From Callaeas wilsoni (lineage: Eukaryota; Chordata; Aves; Passeriformes; Callaeidae), in the NCBI GenBank assembly GCA_013398955.1, contig VWPU01005279.1:1-64000 (forward strand): a stretch of DNA of 64,000 bases. The letters run 5' to 3'. This document shows positions 1 to 12,400 of this stretch, piece after piece (the stretch's first letter is position 1; each line of letters opens with the position of its first letter). The translations under genes were made by a program, and so were the position numbers. Under the pieces are notes generated by a model. That model was not told where the DNA came from. It saw only the letters and a program-made list of their open reading frames with translations, and did not search any database.

Positions 1-300
1 CCGGCCCCCCCGGCCCGCCGCCCTTAACCCCTGCACCGCCGCCACTCGGCGCTGCGCTCGCCGCCGCCGGCGGACGCGGAGCCGCCGCTGCATCGACCAG
101 CGGGCGCTGCCCTGCGGAACACAACCCTCGACCCACGCCACGCACACATCTTGCTCTGCAGCGGGGCTGCGACCCCGCTCAGGCCTCCGCGGCCGGAGCC
201 CCTCCGGGGAGGCCGGGCCCGCACGGGGACCCCCTTCGGGCCGGGGGACCCCCACCGGCTCCACGGGACTCGCCGCCCCAGTTCATGGGGACGGGGGCGG

Positions 301-346
301 GTGGGGGCTGCTGAGTGGCGGGACTACATCTCCCAGCAGCCCCCAC
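301..346. repeat. Perfect 13-bp inverted repeat around the ZNF143-type motif
   Basis: GTGGGGGCTGCTG at 301-313 is the exact reverse complement of CAGCAGCCCCCAC at 334-346. The spacer is 20 bases and carries most of the ACTACATCTCCCAG motif. If transcribed it could form a GC-rich stem-loop in the 5'UTR; as DNA it is a symmetric element about 55-100 bases upstream of the start codon. Confidence 0.9.
322..339 (+). promoter_or_regulatory. ZNF143/THAP11-type promoter motif
   Basis: GACTACATCTCCCAGCAG fits the conserved promoter motif ACTAYRnnnCCCR, which is bound by ZNF143 (Staf) and associated with THAP11/HCF1. It lies about 60 bases upstream of the start codon in a CpG island, the typical position for this motif. 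Binding is inferred from the motif only. Confidence 0.7.
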
Positions 347-395
347 ACGGCGCCCCACAGTCCGCAGGCGCCGCGCAGGCTCCGCCGGGGCGGCC

Positions 396-407
396 CAAGA
401 TGGCAGC
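396..407 (+). promoter_or_regulatory. TISU/YY1-like element at the WDR59 start codon
   Basis: CAAGATGGCAGC matches the TISU consensus SAASATGGCGGC (translation initiator of short 5'UTRs, also a YY1 site) at 11 of 12 positions; the only mismatch is A for G at 405. The ATG is the WDR59 start codon at 400. In known TISU genes the 5'UTR is very short and initiation works without scanning. Whether that holds here depends on the transcription start, which is unknown. Confidence 0.6.
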
Positions 408-453
408 GCGCTGGAGCAGCGAGAATGTGGTGGTGGAGTTCCGCGACGCCCAG
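400..453 (+). CDS. WDR59: WDR59 coding exon 1
   Basis: Encodes residues 1-18 (MAARWSSENVVVEFRDAQ) and ends in phase 0 at CAG|GTCGGG, a donor that is weak after the GT. Intron 1 (454-4323) is CpG-rich at its start, then holds a CR1 tail and a MIR remnant. The rest shows T-rich runs but nothing I recognise. Confidence 0.95.
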
Positions 454-3400
454 GTCGGGGGGCCCGGGGGCTGCCGCATCACCGCGCCGCGGGGGCAGCC
501 CCCGGCCGGCCCGTGACGAGCGGAGCGGGGGGAGGTCCCGGCCCGGGAGGGCTCGGCGGCCCCGCGGGGCCTTTCGGCGGCGATGGCCGGGGCTGAGGCG
601 GTCTGGAGTCGTTTGCGCCGAAGTAACGCCGTAATTCACGGGACACTTAATTTCTAATGTTAATTAGGCCTTGTATGTTTTTTTAAAAATATATTGGCAG
701 GCCTACTATGCGATATTGCCACTTCCCGCACGTCTTTTCTCATTTCCTTTTGCTAGAGGTGCCCAAGGCCAGCGTGGATGGGGCCCTGAGCAACCTGTTC
801 TAGTGAAAAATGTCTGCGTATGGCAGGGGGTTGGAACGAGATGAACTTTAAGGTCTCGTCCGACCCAAGCCGTTCTAGGATTCTGTGATTCTGTTCTAAG
901 AAACGTGGGGTTTTTAAGGTGTTGGCAGTAGCTTAACAAAGCTAGATACAGTGGGTTAACTATGAACTACTTCAGCAGGAAACCCAGAAAGATTAAAAAA
1001 AATAAGTCTGGAAGCTTTCTCATCTGATATGTCCCGTTGTGCTGGAGCAGTAACAGCTCTGCTTTCACCAATGCAAACATAGGCATTGAATCCTGAGCTC
1101 TTCATCCAGCCTGCTGTCTGTAAGCTCACAAAGCTTTTTGCTTTTGTACCTCAGAAGCTTTGTATCAGTTTTCCTCCCAGAAGCGTTAAAGCAGCCTCGT
1201 CTGCTACTGAGGATTTGCCCTCAGGAAACCGGTAATGAGATACGAGGGTACATCTTCCCACATCACAGATTCACATTGCTCTGGCTCAGGAGATAGGAGG
1301 CCTCATGACTTTATTGCTTACTCATAATGACTGGTGTGTGGGAGCAGGAGGGACAGGTGTTGCCATCCCCTGCTGCAGCAGTTGGTTTCAGTGTCCCTCC
1401 TGCACTGGCACAAACCTTGGCGGAGGGCGAGCACAGGGGTTTCGGTTACTTTGCTTTACTCTGGCGTGATCTTTCTAGAGCTGTTCTGACCTGCCTGCTC
1501 TCCCCTGTGAAACCAGAGAACTGCTGTGGCTGGGGCTGCCAGACTGCTGCTTCAGGCTAAGCTCATTTATATATTTGTGTCTGAGGTTTTTTTTTTTTTA
1601 GGAGTCTGCAGGAACATTTTTGCAGGTGGGAAACCCGAGCTTGAGAAATTGGAGCACCTTGGCTGAAATCAAACAGCCAGTACTAAGGCTTAAGCTCTGC
1701 GTCTAGGCCACACTATCTCCAAAATCCCTACCCTAAAAACAACCTAAATGGAAACAAGAGTCAAAAGAGTGGGCAGCTGTTACGTTCATAGCCAGTACAC
1801 CTCTGCGAGCACTGCAGTTGTCTGTTCACCATGCTGGAGTGTGTCATGAGAAAGCTACAGCACCTAACCTGTAACACGTGAGAAAATCACTGTGTGTTTT
1901 GGGGCCAGTGTTACCTACAAGTGTTGTTTTTCTATACAAGCTGACAGAGGTGGCAGTTTCTATACTCTTCTGATTCAGACTTGACCCACAGGTTCTTCAC
2001 GGGCTGTTGGCACTATCAAAAGGAGAGTAAAACTCACGCAGTGCTGAAATAGAACCATTTGTAGCAACTCAGTGTGTGAATGGGAGGTTAGGTATGCAGG
2101 GAACTGGTATTGCTTGTTAAGAGTTTGCAGCTCTTGAAAAGCAGCATAGCCACGTCAAATTGGGTTGGTCTGTTGCCTCTCAGGTGGAGAGAATGAAGCT
2201 AAATAGAAAACTAATGAAAGTTCAGACCAGAAAAGGAGTTTTCCTTGGATTGCTTAGCAGAAATCAAGTGAAATGCCAAAGTAGATGCTTGAAGTCTGAA
2301 AAGATACTGCCTGAGCTGTGGGCTCAGAGCAGGTTCTCAAATGCGCAATGTTCCTGCTGTGCTTACTCATGTTATTGTTATTCATGAACAGCAGTTCTAG
2401 CTATCCACAGTGTTGTTTTAGGATAAAAACTGCTTTCAGGTTGGTTTGTTCAGTTTCAACTCCCCCCTTCTGGAAGGTTGTGCTGTGAAGGCTGGCATAT
2501 CACTATGCCAAGCACATTAAATGACAGCTGTTTGGTTTTTTTTCCTGTGCCTCGATAAGACTTGTATCATAGGGAACCGTTTGTTGTTGTAAAGCAACTT
2601 AATTTGTGACCCATCAGAGTAGCAGCCTGACACGTGAAACTTTTTACTTCATTCTGATTGTTCATTACATTTTATGATGTTTGGTGCCTGGAAAAAACAC
2701 CAAAAAGTTTGGAAGGATTTATGAGATCCTGGTGCCAACACCAGAAGAAATAAACTTGTGTATGAAATTATCAATCACTTTAAATTCACGGGTTTTTTCT
2801 GTCTTGCGGAAAGATGGCCCCAACTGTATGAAATATGTCTCTTGACTAGCTCTTCATCATATGAGAAAGCTCTGGTTACTGTAGTGGCTTTAGTGATCCT
2901 CATTTTAATTTCTCAGAAGAAAAATGTGTAACATCTGGGAAAAGTTCTTTCTTCTGTTGATTTGTTTTGTTTGGTTGGCTGGTTTTTGTTTCTGGTTTGT
3001 TTTTTTTTTTAATAGATTCAGTAACCTACTTTTTTGTAGGTTTTATTCTGTGTTTTGCAAGGTGCTGTGGAGTCTAGAAAGCTGGAATTGTTTCTTTATC
3101 ATTTAGAGATCTCAAAACTAGCTGCTTATTTACAGCATTAGCTTTAGAACTAGGGAAACTTTGCCAGAAGATTGGATTTGCTGCCTAGGAAAAAGTAGTG
3201 AAACGGGGTTGTTCCTGAAACAGTAAAAGTGATGAAACTGGGTTTGGTTTACCATGAGCTCCTGCTGAAACTCTGCAGGCAGCTGTAGCTCTTTGCCATG
3301 TGGTCTCTAGGGAAGAATGGGACCGTGATGCTGTTTTTCCTTCAGTTAAGGTATTTGCAAGGAGGGGATGGAACCTGGCTGAAAAAGCTCAGAATTTGTG

Positions 3401-6400
3401 GTGGTTATTCTGCTGCCAGATCTGACTGAAATGGAGTGGTGTTTCTGTATTGTCTGTCAGGTTTTAGTGATGTTTGTAAGTAGTAACTGTGGGACATCCT
3501 GAAGTCTTGTTACATCCATGCTGAGAGCACTTAAAATCCTGAACAGCAGCAGGAGATACATCCTGAGCCTTCAGAGAGGCGGCTTTGAAGATGACAGCAG
3601 TTAGCGTGAAGAATGTGGGGCATATTCTGATTTTGTACTGTGAATGCTCAAAACTCTACTGAAGTCATATCTATGTTTATGGGCTGAACTGTTCAGCTTT
3701 CCAAGTAAAATTTTCCTCTATTCTCTTGGCATTTAAACAGGATGATCAGCCAGTTCATTCAGCACAAAAAGAGGGGTAGACAATATCCAAACAGTCCTCT
3801 TGTTTAATTTTTTTTTTCTAATGGCCTTTAAGTTATCTCACAGCCTTCTTTACAAGCAATGCCAAAGTAAATTCTGATGCCTCTTGGCCATCTCTCATTT
3901 TTGGAGACCAGCCATACACAAATGGTTGCATTTCTATCTCCCAGTACATATATAATTAAATCTAGCCATGCAATGAAAGAGAGAGACTGAGAAAGTTCCT
4001 GAGCAGGAGCAGAGGCTGATTAATACAGATTATTAGAGACTGCTGATTGAAAGGCTGCAGCTGTGATTGCCATAGCAGGGAGAAGGGAGCAAGGTCTTAG
4101 TGCTTATAATATTGCCTGCCAGGTTTTGTCTTCAGTTCATGCTAACAAAGATGTTTTTGGTGCGCTGTCCTGCATCCCAAAATCAACCACTACACCCCGT
4201 TGCCTCTCTGTGCTACTTTAAGGGGATGTTACTTTCCTGAACACTTCGCTAAAGCTGTGTGTTTGACTGAGCAGCTGACCTGATAGGTATTATTTAGTTT
4301 TGTTCTGTGTTTCTCTTTAACAGGCGACTGCGATGTCAGTGGATTGCCTGGGACAGCGCGCTGTGCTCTCGGGGTGAGTGTGACAGTCATTTCCACAAGG
4401 CAGACCAGCAACCTTCAGGCTGACCTCAGCTGGAGGGTTGATGGATTGTTTCAGAAAGGTGCAGCTGAATTCTGTTGAAGGCTTAATGAAACTGATTCTG
4501 GGTCATGTTCCTAATGTGATACAGAGTGGAGAGACAGCAACAAGAGCACAATAAAATACTGGTGTTGGTTTCCTGGTAAATTCCTTCCCAAATCTTTATA
4601 TGGGAGATGGAGCATCATGAAGTACTACTTGGATTGTCTAGAAATACGGATTAGATTATTTCCTAGCAAAATTTGCCCCAGATATTCCCATGGGGCTCTC
4701 TGATGTGCTTCTCTGCTGGTTCAGTGTGGGATGATGCTCACAAAGAGCAGTAGGTGCCACGGACTTCCAAGTTGCCCAGGTTTCCAGGAGAGCTTGGTCT
4801 TATGTATCCACCTCCAGGACAAGCCTTCAACCAGCTCAGCAGCGCCTCTCCAGCTCCTGCCTTTCAGTACTAACAGCTGTTCCTGTCCTCCGTCAGTGAA
4901 ACAATTGCCGCACCAGTTAGGATGTTCATTTCAGAATCATGTGAATGTAGCTGATCTTTGGTCAGCCTTCAAGGAACCAAGTCCTTTGGTACGACTCGGA
5001 GCGGTGCTTGCTTCCATGTAAACCCTTAGTCTGGCAGCGCTGCACAGGAAGAACAGGAGGAATGGCCAGTGCCCGGAGCAGCTGTATGGTCACTTTGCAG
5101 CTGAGAGATGATGCTCGTGTGGTTAATTATGTAGGGTTCAATATGTTTTGATGCTGGTCTTCCACAGGATTCAGCTGGCTCACAATTATTTCTGGGTGGT
5201 TTCTCTTGCTTGTAAGATGAATCACACAAGATGATACCTTGCTTTCTGGGGAGTTGGCTGCGTCCAGCAGGATGAATGAGCTCAGGTTTGCCATCATGCA
5301 GAATTATTTCTACTGCATATAGAGTTAGCTCAGGTAAGTAATGGAACCAAATCTGTGCAGGACTGTGTCCACCCACGTTAACAAGCTGCTGCAGCTGAGC
5401 ATGAGCTCTGTGCAGGTGTTCTTGTACCGTTGGTGGAACCAAGCCCTCAGACTGGTGTGGAAAGAAGCACCCACGTAGAATCATCTTTGTCAAGGCTCAT
5501 TAACTCTTGCTCAGAGCAACCTATCCAGGCTGAAGCTGTTGTGTTGCAGTCCCAGACCTATGCCACTTAGGCTCTTCTACTGCAGCATTAGGCCAGCAAA
5601 ACCTATTTGAATGTGTTTGCACCATTTTCCAGCACTTCCTTTTGTATCCAAGTTATGTGGGTTTTTCTGTGGTGTAAGTTATCTATTACATTTGCAGATC
5701 CTGTCTACTTTCACTGTTTTGCCTTTGTTGGGGGGTTGTGTTTGTTTCTTTTTTAACTCAATTTCGAAGTATGTAGTCAAATGTAGCATTTTCAGGAATA
5801 GTGTTTTCACTTGTCTTGTGAAGTGCTTCTCTTCTTTTGGTTCTTGTGCCTCTAGACACAAGGCTGTGAGCTCCATGTGAGTTGGGGTTTTGGGATCAGT
5901 CCTGTGAGATGCAGCCCCTTTGTGTGTCTTGCAGCCGCCGTTTCCTCTACATCGTCAACCTGGATGCACCAAATGAGGGTCATCGAAAGATCTCCCGGCA
6001 GAGCAAGTGGGACATCGGGGCGGTGCAGTGGAACCCCCACGACAGCTACGCCTACTACTTTGCAGCTTCGGTAAGTTCACTCATTTAAAAGCTGTAACTC
6101 ATCGTCTTCCTGGTCTTTCTTCCATGGGTGAGCCTCTGCAGAGCTGGAAGACTGCGTGGAGCTGGCACAGGCATGCTTCTGCAAGTCACATTGCAAGATC
6201 AAGGCCTAACTCTGATTTACTGCCAGCGAGGTGTTCGGCTTGATGGCTCTCAGTTATTGGGCAGTCAGGGTTGAATCTAGTTTTGCTTGCTTGTCATTTA
6301 CAAAACACTTTGCCAAATAAATCAAGCATCCAAACAGTCCTTTTCTGGAGGGAAGTGCTCTCTTTCTGATTTCCCTTCTGAGATTTGGGCACTTCTTGAA

Positions 6401-9400
6401 TTTCTTGCTCTGTGCTGTTTTATTTTCACCTCCCTGCCTTGCTTGGCTGTGGTGCACCAGGCAGCCTGTAAATAGCACAGGTCAATACTGTGCTTGCAGC
6501 TTGGGGTTTGCAGCTGGGCATGGACTGGATCAGTGAGGAGTTCCATGAGGGCAGTGGATTGGGCTGAAGAAGCAGTAATGGCTGTGTGAGAGAGACCGAG
6601 TGCAGTTTTTGGCTCTGCTCTGTACTTGGTCTGTCATGCTCTGCAGCTTGTTCACCCAGAGCCCTGAGCTCTGCCGGTGGAACTCTCAGCCATCACCTAC
6701 AGCATCGTGGCAATTGGCACCAGCCAGGTGCAGACTGTTTCCAGGGTGAGCTGCCTTTTCTGCTGTGTTGTGTCTGCTTTTATAGCCTGAGAATCCTGGA
6801 CTAGCTAGGGATGGAGAGATTTCATCTGTTCTTTTGAGAGAACACCTAGTTGAAGGTGATTTCTTAGGATTTTTGTTCTTTTTGCTTCCTGGATTTGCTG
6901 TGATTTTAATTAAAGGCAATTTTAAAAGTGAATTGGTGCTGTCAGCTGGGAGCCTCTGCCTGTTTGCTCTCTGACATTCCCCAGCCTGTCTCTTCCCAGC
7001 TCTGGCACATGACTGGCGCCTTAAAAGTGCCTTCAGCAGCAGTCTGCTTCTGAGCAGAGAGTTAGTAAAACTGGCAAAAAGGTGTTCTTCAGTTCCACTT
7101 CTGAGTACAGTCTGTGGAAATCAAAACCAAGTAAGGAAATGCACTGGGCAGGCCACAAATGGAGCAGGAAATCTTCTTTTCAAACACGCTCTGAAGACAG
7201 TATCCAGTGATGAGTTCATGCTGATCCCTGCTGCAAAAGGGAGCTGTACCCATCCTGCCCATCTGAGCACTCGTGCCTCTTGCTACTCTGAGTGGATGCA
7301 GGAACCCATCTTGTTCCAGACTGAAACCAGGTGTAGCTGGCATCAAACCTTGCTGCTTCTGTTTATAAGCAAAGATGCTGTGATGCTCTGGGCATTTGAA
7401 CATAGTTGCTGACACACACTGGTTGAGGAATCCCCAAGATGAGATCAGGCAGCTTTTTCAGTTTGGGTCAAAAATGCCGCCTTTCCAGCCATGGGTCTCA
7501 TCCTTCTCCATCCCTGTGGAAGGAAAAGGCATGTAAAAGGCTTCCATCCTGTTCTCCAGCAGCCTCACCTGGTTTGCAGTCCTGTTAATTGGAAGTGGTG
7601 CAGGCAGAGAGCAATCTGTCCTTGTGTTCAGCTTCTTTCCAGAAGAGCTGGAGCAAGTCCTTTTACTGTGCTTGGCTGTGTCTGCCCTCTGGCTCAAGCA
7701 TGTTTCTGAGGACTCCTAAGCTGTTGTTTCAGAAATGCTGTTGTTTTCAATCCTAGATCCATGTTTTTTCTGTTGTGTGGCCACAGATTCTTGAACAAGG
7801 AGGTGATGAAATTGTTGGAAGTGAATACTGATACTTACGAAAATCACAGTTTTTTAGAAAATGCTCCTGTTGGGAGGAGCTCTCTCTCTGGGGATCATTA
7901 TCTTGTATCTTGTCTCTGGAGTCCTGGAGAAATCCCATTGGGTGATTTCACTCTACCCCTTAAATACTTCTGTCAATGAGAAACATGCAAAGAGTTTTTT
8001 CTTGCCCTAAGCTCTTGTGCAGCCCTGCTGTGAGCAGTTAGAGAAATGCCATATATTATTGCTGAGCTGGGACAAGACCTTCCATTTCAGAGAAGGCCAT
8101 AATGTTTTATTTATTTGCAAGTTGAAATTCACATGAAGCAGCTTTGGGGTAGGAAGAAAATCCACCACCACAAAAAAAATTGCCACAGAAATTGTAAGGT
8201 AACTGTTGGACTCAGTGATCTTAGAGGTCTTTTCCAACCTCAACCACTGTGTCTTTCTGTGAGGTCTCTTTTTTTTCCCCTCATCTACCTAAAAGTCTGA
8301 AAACAAGGGGCTAATGCAGATAACATTTTAAGCTTGTGTTTTTTCTGGTTTTGCAAAATCAGCGTGAATTTCCAGTCATGATCCATTGTACTTGGCACTC
8401 TATGCACCCACAAAGGCAATTCCTGCCCCAGAAAAATTAGAGTTGGCCTGGCCTGAAGTGAACCTTGATTGAGACAGAACATGAACTTACAGCACAATAA
8501 CTAGTTTCAAGTAACTTTGTGTGTGGCTGCATTTGGCCAAGGATTTGTTCCTGGAATGACTGAAGGAACCCTAAGTAATGTTGTCATTGATACATCTGCC
8601 TTTGTTTTTTGCAGTTAGTGATAAACAATTAAAGCTTTTCTCCTGGGCTGGCAAGGATGGGGGGAGTACCCTTGAGGAGGTGACCTTGAAGCCATTAGAC
8701 TGTATTGTTTGTGTTTGGCAGTGGCCCTGATTATCCCAGAAGGGAATTGAGAGAGAGCTGAGGACGACCAGTTGTAATCCATCATCCCCCTCACCAGAAA
8801 CTCCAGTTGTGAATCTAACAGACTGGCAGGGTATTCCTGCAGAGAGAATTTGTCTGCCTGTTGCCTGCAGTTACAGCATGTTGTTAGGAAATAAAGGCTC
8901 TGAGAACATGATTTTGTGGAAAGATTTTGCAATGTGGGATTTTTTTCTCCTATTCTAGTTTATCTCCAATTTTAAGTGGATATAATTAAAGTGTAAGCTT
9001 TTGAAAGTCCTCGCAGCCTGTATTTCATCTTTGCTCTCCTGCTTTGGGCAAGGACTTTGCTAATCATGGCGTGACTCATTGTTAACTGAGGTTGTTCAAA
9101 GTGAAGGGAACCTGGTCCTAACACTCAGATCCCTGTCCTGCCTCGTTGGCCTGAGACTCTCTCCTTTCTTCCATCTAATTGCAGAGCAATCAGCGCGTTG
9201 ACCTGTATAAGTGGAAGGAAGGTAATGGGGAAGTTTGCACATCTCTGCAAGGACACACACGTGTGATCAGGTGAGGAACAAGCAATGCTCTGGGCTGCTG
9301 AGTGGAAAATCATGCATTGTTTCATAGAAGCTGAATGTTTTGGTCGTGGCCCCACTCAGGCTCTGCTCTGAGCCTGTTTTTACTCACTTCTCTGGACTGG

Positions 9401-12400
9401 ACTGCCTTCCCATTTGGTGATGATGTCATGTGTGAAGTGGCTCACCCTCTCATGGCTCCCCCAATATATCAACTTAGCCCTTGATGGCTTGTGTCATTGC
9501 CTTAGGCTGCTGTCCTTGTAAAGAGCAGCAGCCATCATCTGGGAAGCAGATAGCATGTTTATTAAATCGAATCCCAGCTGTGTTTCTGTGTGATAGCAGC
9601 TTAATTAAGGCAGGTAATCCCAAAGACCAAGTTTAGAGAGTGTTACAGTGGTGCAGGGGAGATTTTTGCCTCTTGTTTTAAGGTCATATTTCAGTGCTGG
9701 GTTGGAAATGCAGTTGAAGGACTGTTTTTACTCAAGCTCCTGACTGTGGAAGGTATTTACAGCTCTTGAAATGACAGTTGTTTGGGCTGACTGGAGGCTG
9801 TTTGTGTCCCAGGTGCACTTGGTGTTCTCAACAGAGAGGCATCCCAGAGTGAGGGGTTGATGCCAAGGATGTGTGGTTACTGAGAACTCTTTGAGACAGT
9901 GTCCCTTTGCCTGGAGGGGAAAGAGAACACACACGGTAGCTGTAAAGTTCAGGACTAGGAGGATGCTTCACTGGAATTTACTCAGAAGCATTTCATTGCT
10001 TCTTGGAATTTACTTAGAGAAATTATTAAGATCTTGCTTTTTACTTTAAAAGTTTCAGTAGATGTCATGGAGTTGCTGTGAATTTGCTGGAGAATGTACT
10101 GGTGGTTTTTTGAGAAGTTGATGAAAACTCTGTGTGTGCTTTTTTTACTGATATGGTTTTGCATTTGTAGTGACCTGGACTGGGCAGTGTTTGAGCCAGA
10201 CCTACTGGTCACCAGTTCTGTGGACACATACATCTACATCTGGGACATCAAGTAAGAATCAGTATGTTTCTGCATTTTGGGGAAGTCACTGGGACTCCTC
10301 TCCATAATTATCAACTTGCAGGGCAAAGCACGCCCTAATGGGTGCTGCTGTTTAGCTGTGCTTCCAGGGGCTTCAGCTACTTCCCATTGTCTCCAAATGG
10401 CTTCTGCTCCCTTGTTTTCAGGCCAGTTCAGAGTCAGTGATGGGCAGTTGAGTGGTACAATTAAGCTACAACTGTCTGACTTCACTCCCTGCCCACTTCA
10501 GATATTTCCTTGGGGGCTTTTCCTGGACCCCAAGGATGTTCCTCAGCGTGTTGGATTTTTTAGCTGAGTGAATGAGCATCATTTCCTGATCCTATAGCTG
10601 TTTTCTACTAAATTCAGTGATTGTTGCTGGTTCTCCCTCAGTGGTGGGAAGACTGATGATGGTATTCAGGAAGGTTTTCTTGTTTGTACCTTCCCTTGTT
10701 TCCTGGTGCTGCTTTCTGCCATGAGTATTTTCAGGGTAGCAGATATTTCCAATTATGTGTTCAAATTTAAGCCCCAGATTTTACACCTGAGAAGTAAGGA
10801 GCTGGAACTGGGACTGCTGGGTTCTCTTGCTGGCTGTACAACTCTTTATGACCCCCAGCAAATCACTTTGTTCCTCTCTGCCTCCCTTGCTCAGTTATAA
10901 TAGGAGGATAATTATATAACCCCACTGCACCAGGCTACCCGGAGGCTTGCTTAACTCCTCTGAACAAGCACTTAGATCCTTGGTTAAATGGTGCTTGAGA
11001 GTGACAATATATTATTAATGTGTAATTAAAAGACATGGAGATACAATAACTGCTGGTTGTTTTCCTGTGATACTATCTTAATACCAAGAAGTAAAAATAG
11101 AGATCTCTGAAGGTTGTTACCAGAAGTCCTCCTTTAACTCTATTGTGCCCTTCCATTGTTTTGTGTCTGCCTGTAACACTTGCCCAGAACTGCTTCCTTA
11201 GGCAGTCTCTGAAAGCCTCTGCATCCCACTTTTGCTACGAAAGGCTCTGAGCTTGCTGTGGCACTGAGGTCCTGGAGCTGCTGGCCTCCAGTAAATTAAC
11301 ATCCTGCTGAAGTGTCTGTCTCTAATGACACCCTAGGGAGGTAGCCCTGCAGTAAGGGCAGCTGGAAATTCCCCACTTAATTTTTCGTACAAAATAACTT
11401 TTTGATTAGGCATAAATTCTTAGAGGGAGAGGTGCAGTCCATTCCAGAAAATGTTCTACTTTTCAGCAAACAGAAGAAGCTGAAGACAATACTCCTTATT
11501 TTCACTGTCACTTTTCATGAAAGAGCAGGTGAATTCCTGAGGAGCAAGGCCGGGAAGTAAATGATTGCCTTGATCTATGCCCTGGCTGCTAGGAGTTGTC
11601 ATGGTGCCGCACTGGTTTCTGCCACTGTGGAATTTGGTTTGTAGACAGACAGAATTTGATCTGCACACAACTGGGCTGATTTCCTACTAATTTTGTTATT
11701 ACATGCTAGACATGAAGTTTTTGCTCTGTAGTAACTACTCCATCTGCTTTGAATCAGGATCTGCAAAGGCTCGACGAACACATCAGTGGCTCTTGTTGAG
11801 TGTTTCCACAGCTCCATTTGTTCCTTTAATCCTCCTTGGAAAGGCTGTTTTGTTGCTTCCTGCAGCAATAATTTGTGAGCCCCATTTCCTTGCCTACCCA
11901 GTTGCAGTATGCCACACTGTGTATGTTTCTCCTCCCTCTAGTCCAGTCCAGCTCTGTCTTCTGTCCTAAACTTGCTGCTGCATGTGATGGCAAGACAGGA
12001 TCATAGAATGGATTGCTTTGGAAGGGACCTTAAAAATCTAGTTCCATCCCTCTGCCAAGTGCAGGGACACCTCCCAGTAGACCAGATTGCTCCAAGCCCC
12101 ATCCAACCTGGCCTTGAACACTTCCAGGATGGCTGCTGTCCTGCAGCTCATCCCCTTTATTCCATTTAATGCTGGTGTATTTTGGTAAGCAGAAGGTATG
12201 TTAGGTCCCAAGGCAGCAGTAGTGTTAGTGCTGGAATAGCAGGGAGCTTACTGGGAAGGCTGGATTATGCTGTGTGTACTCACAGTGGCCACATTGTATT
12301 TCAGAGACACCAGGAAGCCCACGGTCTCACTCTCCGCAGTTGGTAAGTCTGACCTGTGTGATGCAGGCATTAAACAACGTTATTGTTGCATGCCCCTGCT

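Larger units (their letters stand above)
1..399 (+). promoter_or_regulatory. WDR59: CpG-rich promoter and 5'UTR of WDR59
   Basis: The stretch is very GC-rich with frequent CpG, and the CpG richness runs on to about position 620, across coding exon 1 into intron 1. This is the usual look of a housekeeping-gene CpG-island promoter. No TATA box is visible. It contains a ZNF143-type motif within an inverted repeat (301-346) and runs directly into a TISU-like start context. The transcription start cannot be fixed from sequence alone. Open frames here on either strand look like products of GC-rich composition, not genes. Confidence 0.75.

Noticed and set aside
1..300. Possible divergent upstream gene on the minus strand
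   Set aside because: The antisense frame at 24-224 is short, Arg/Gly/Pro-rich and typical of CpG-island composition; no start of ZNRF1, the expected head-to-head neighbour from human synteny, is recognisable.
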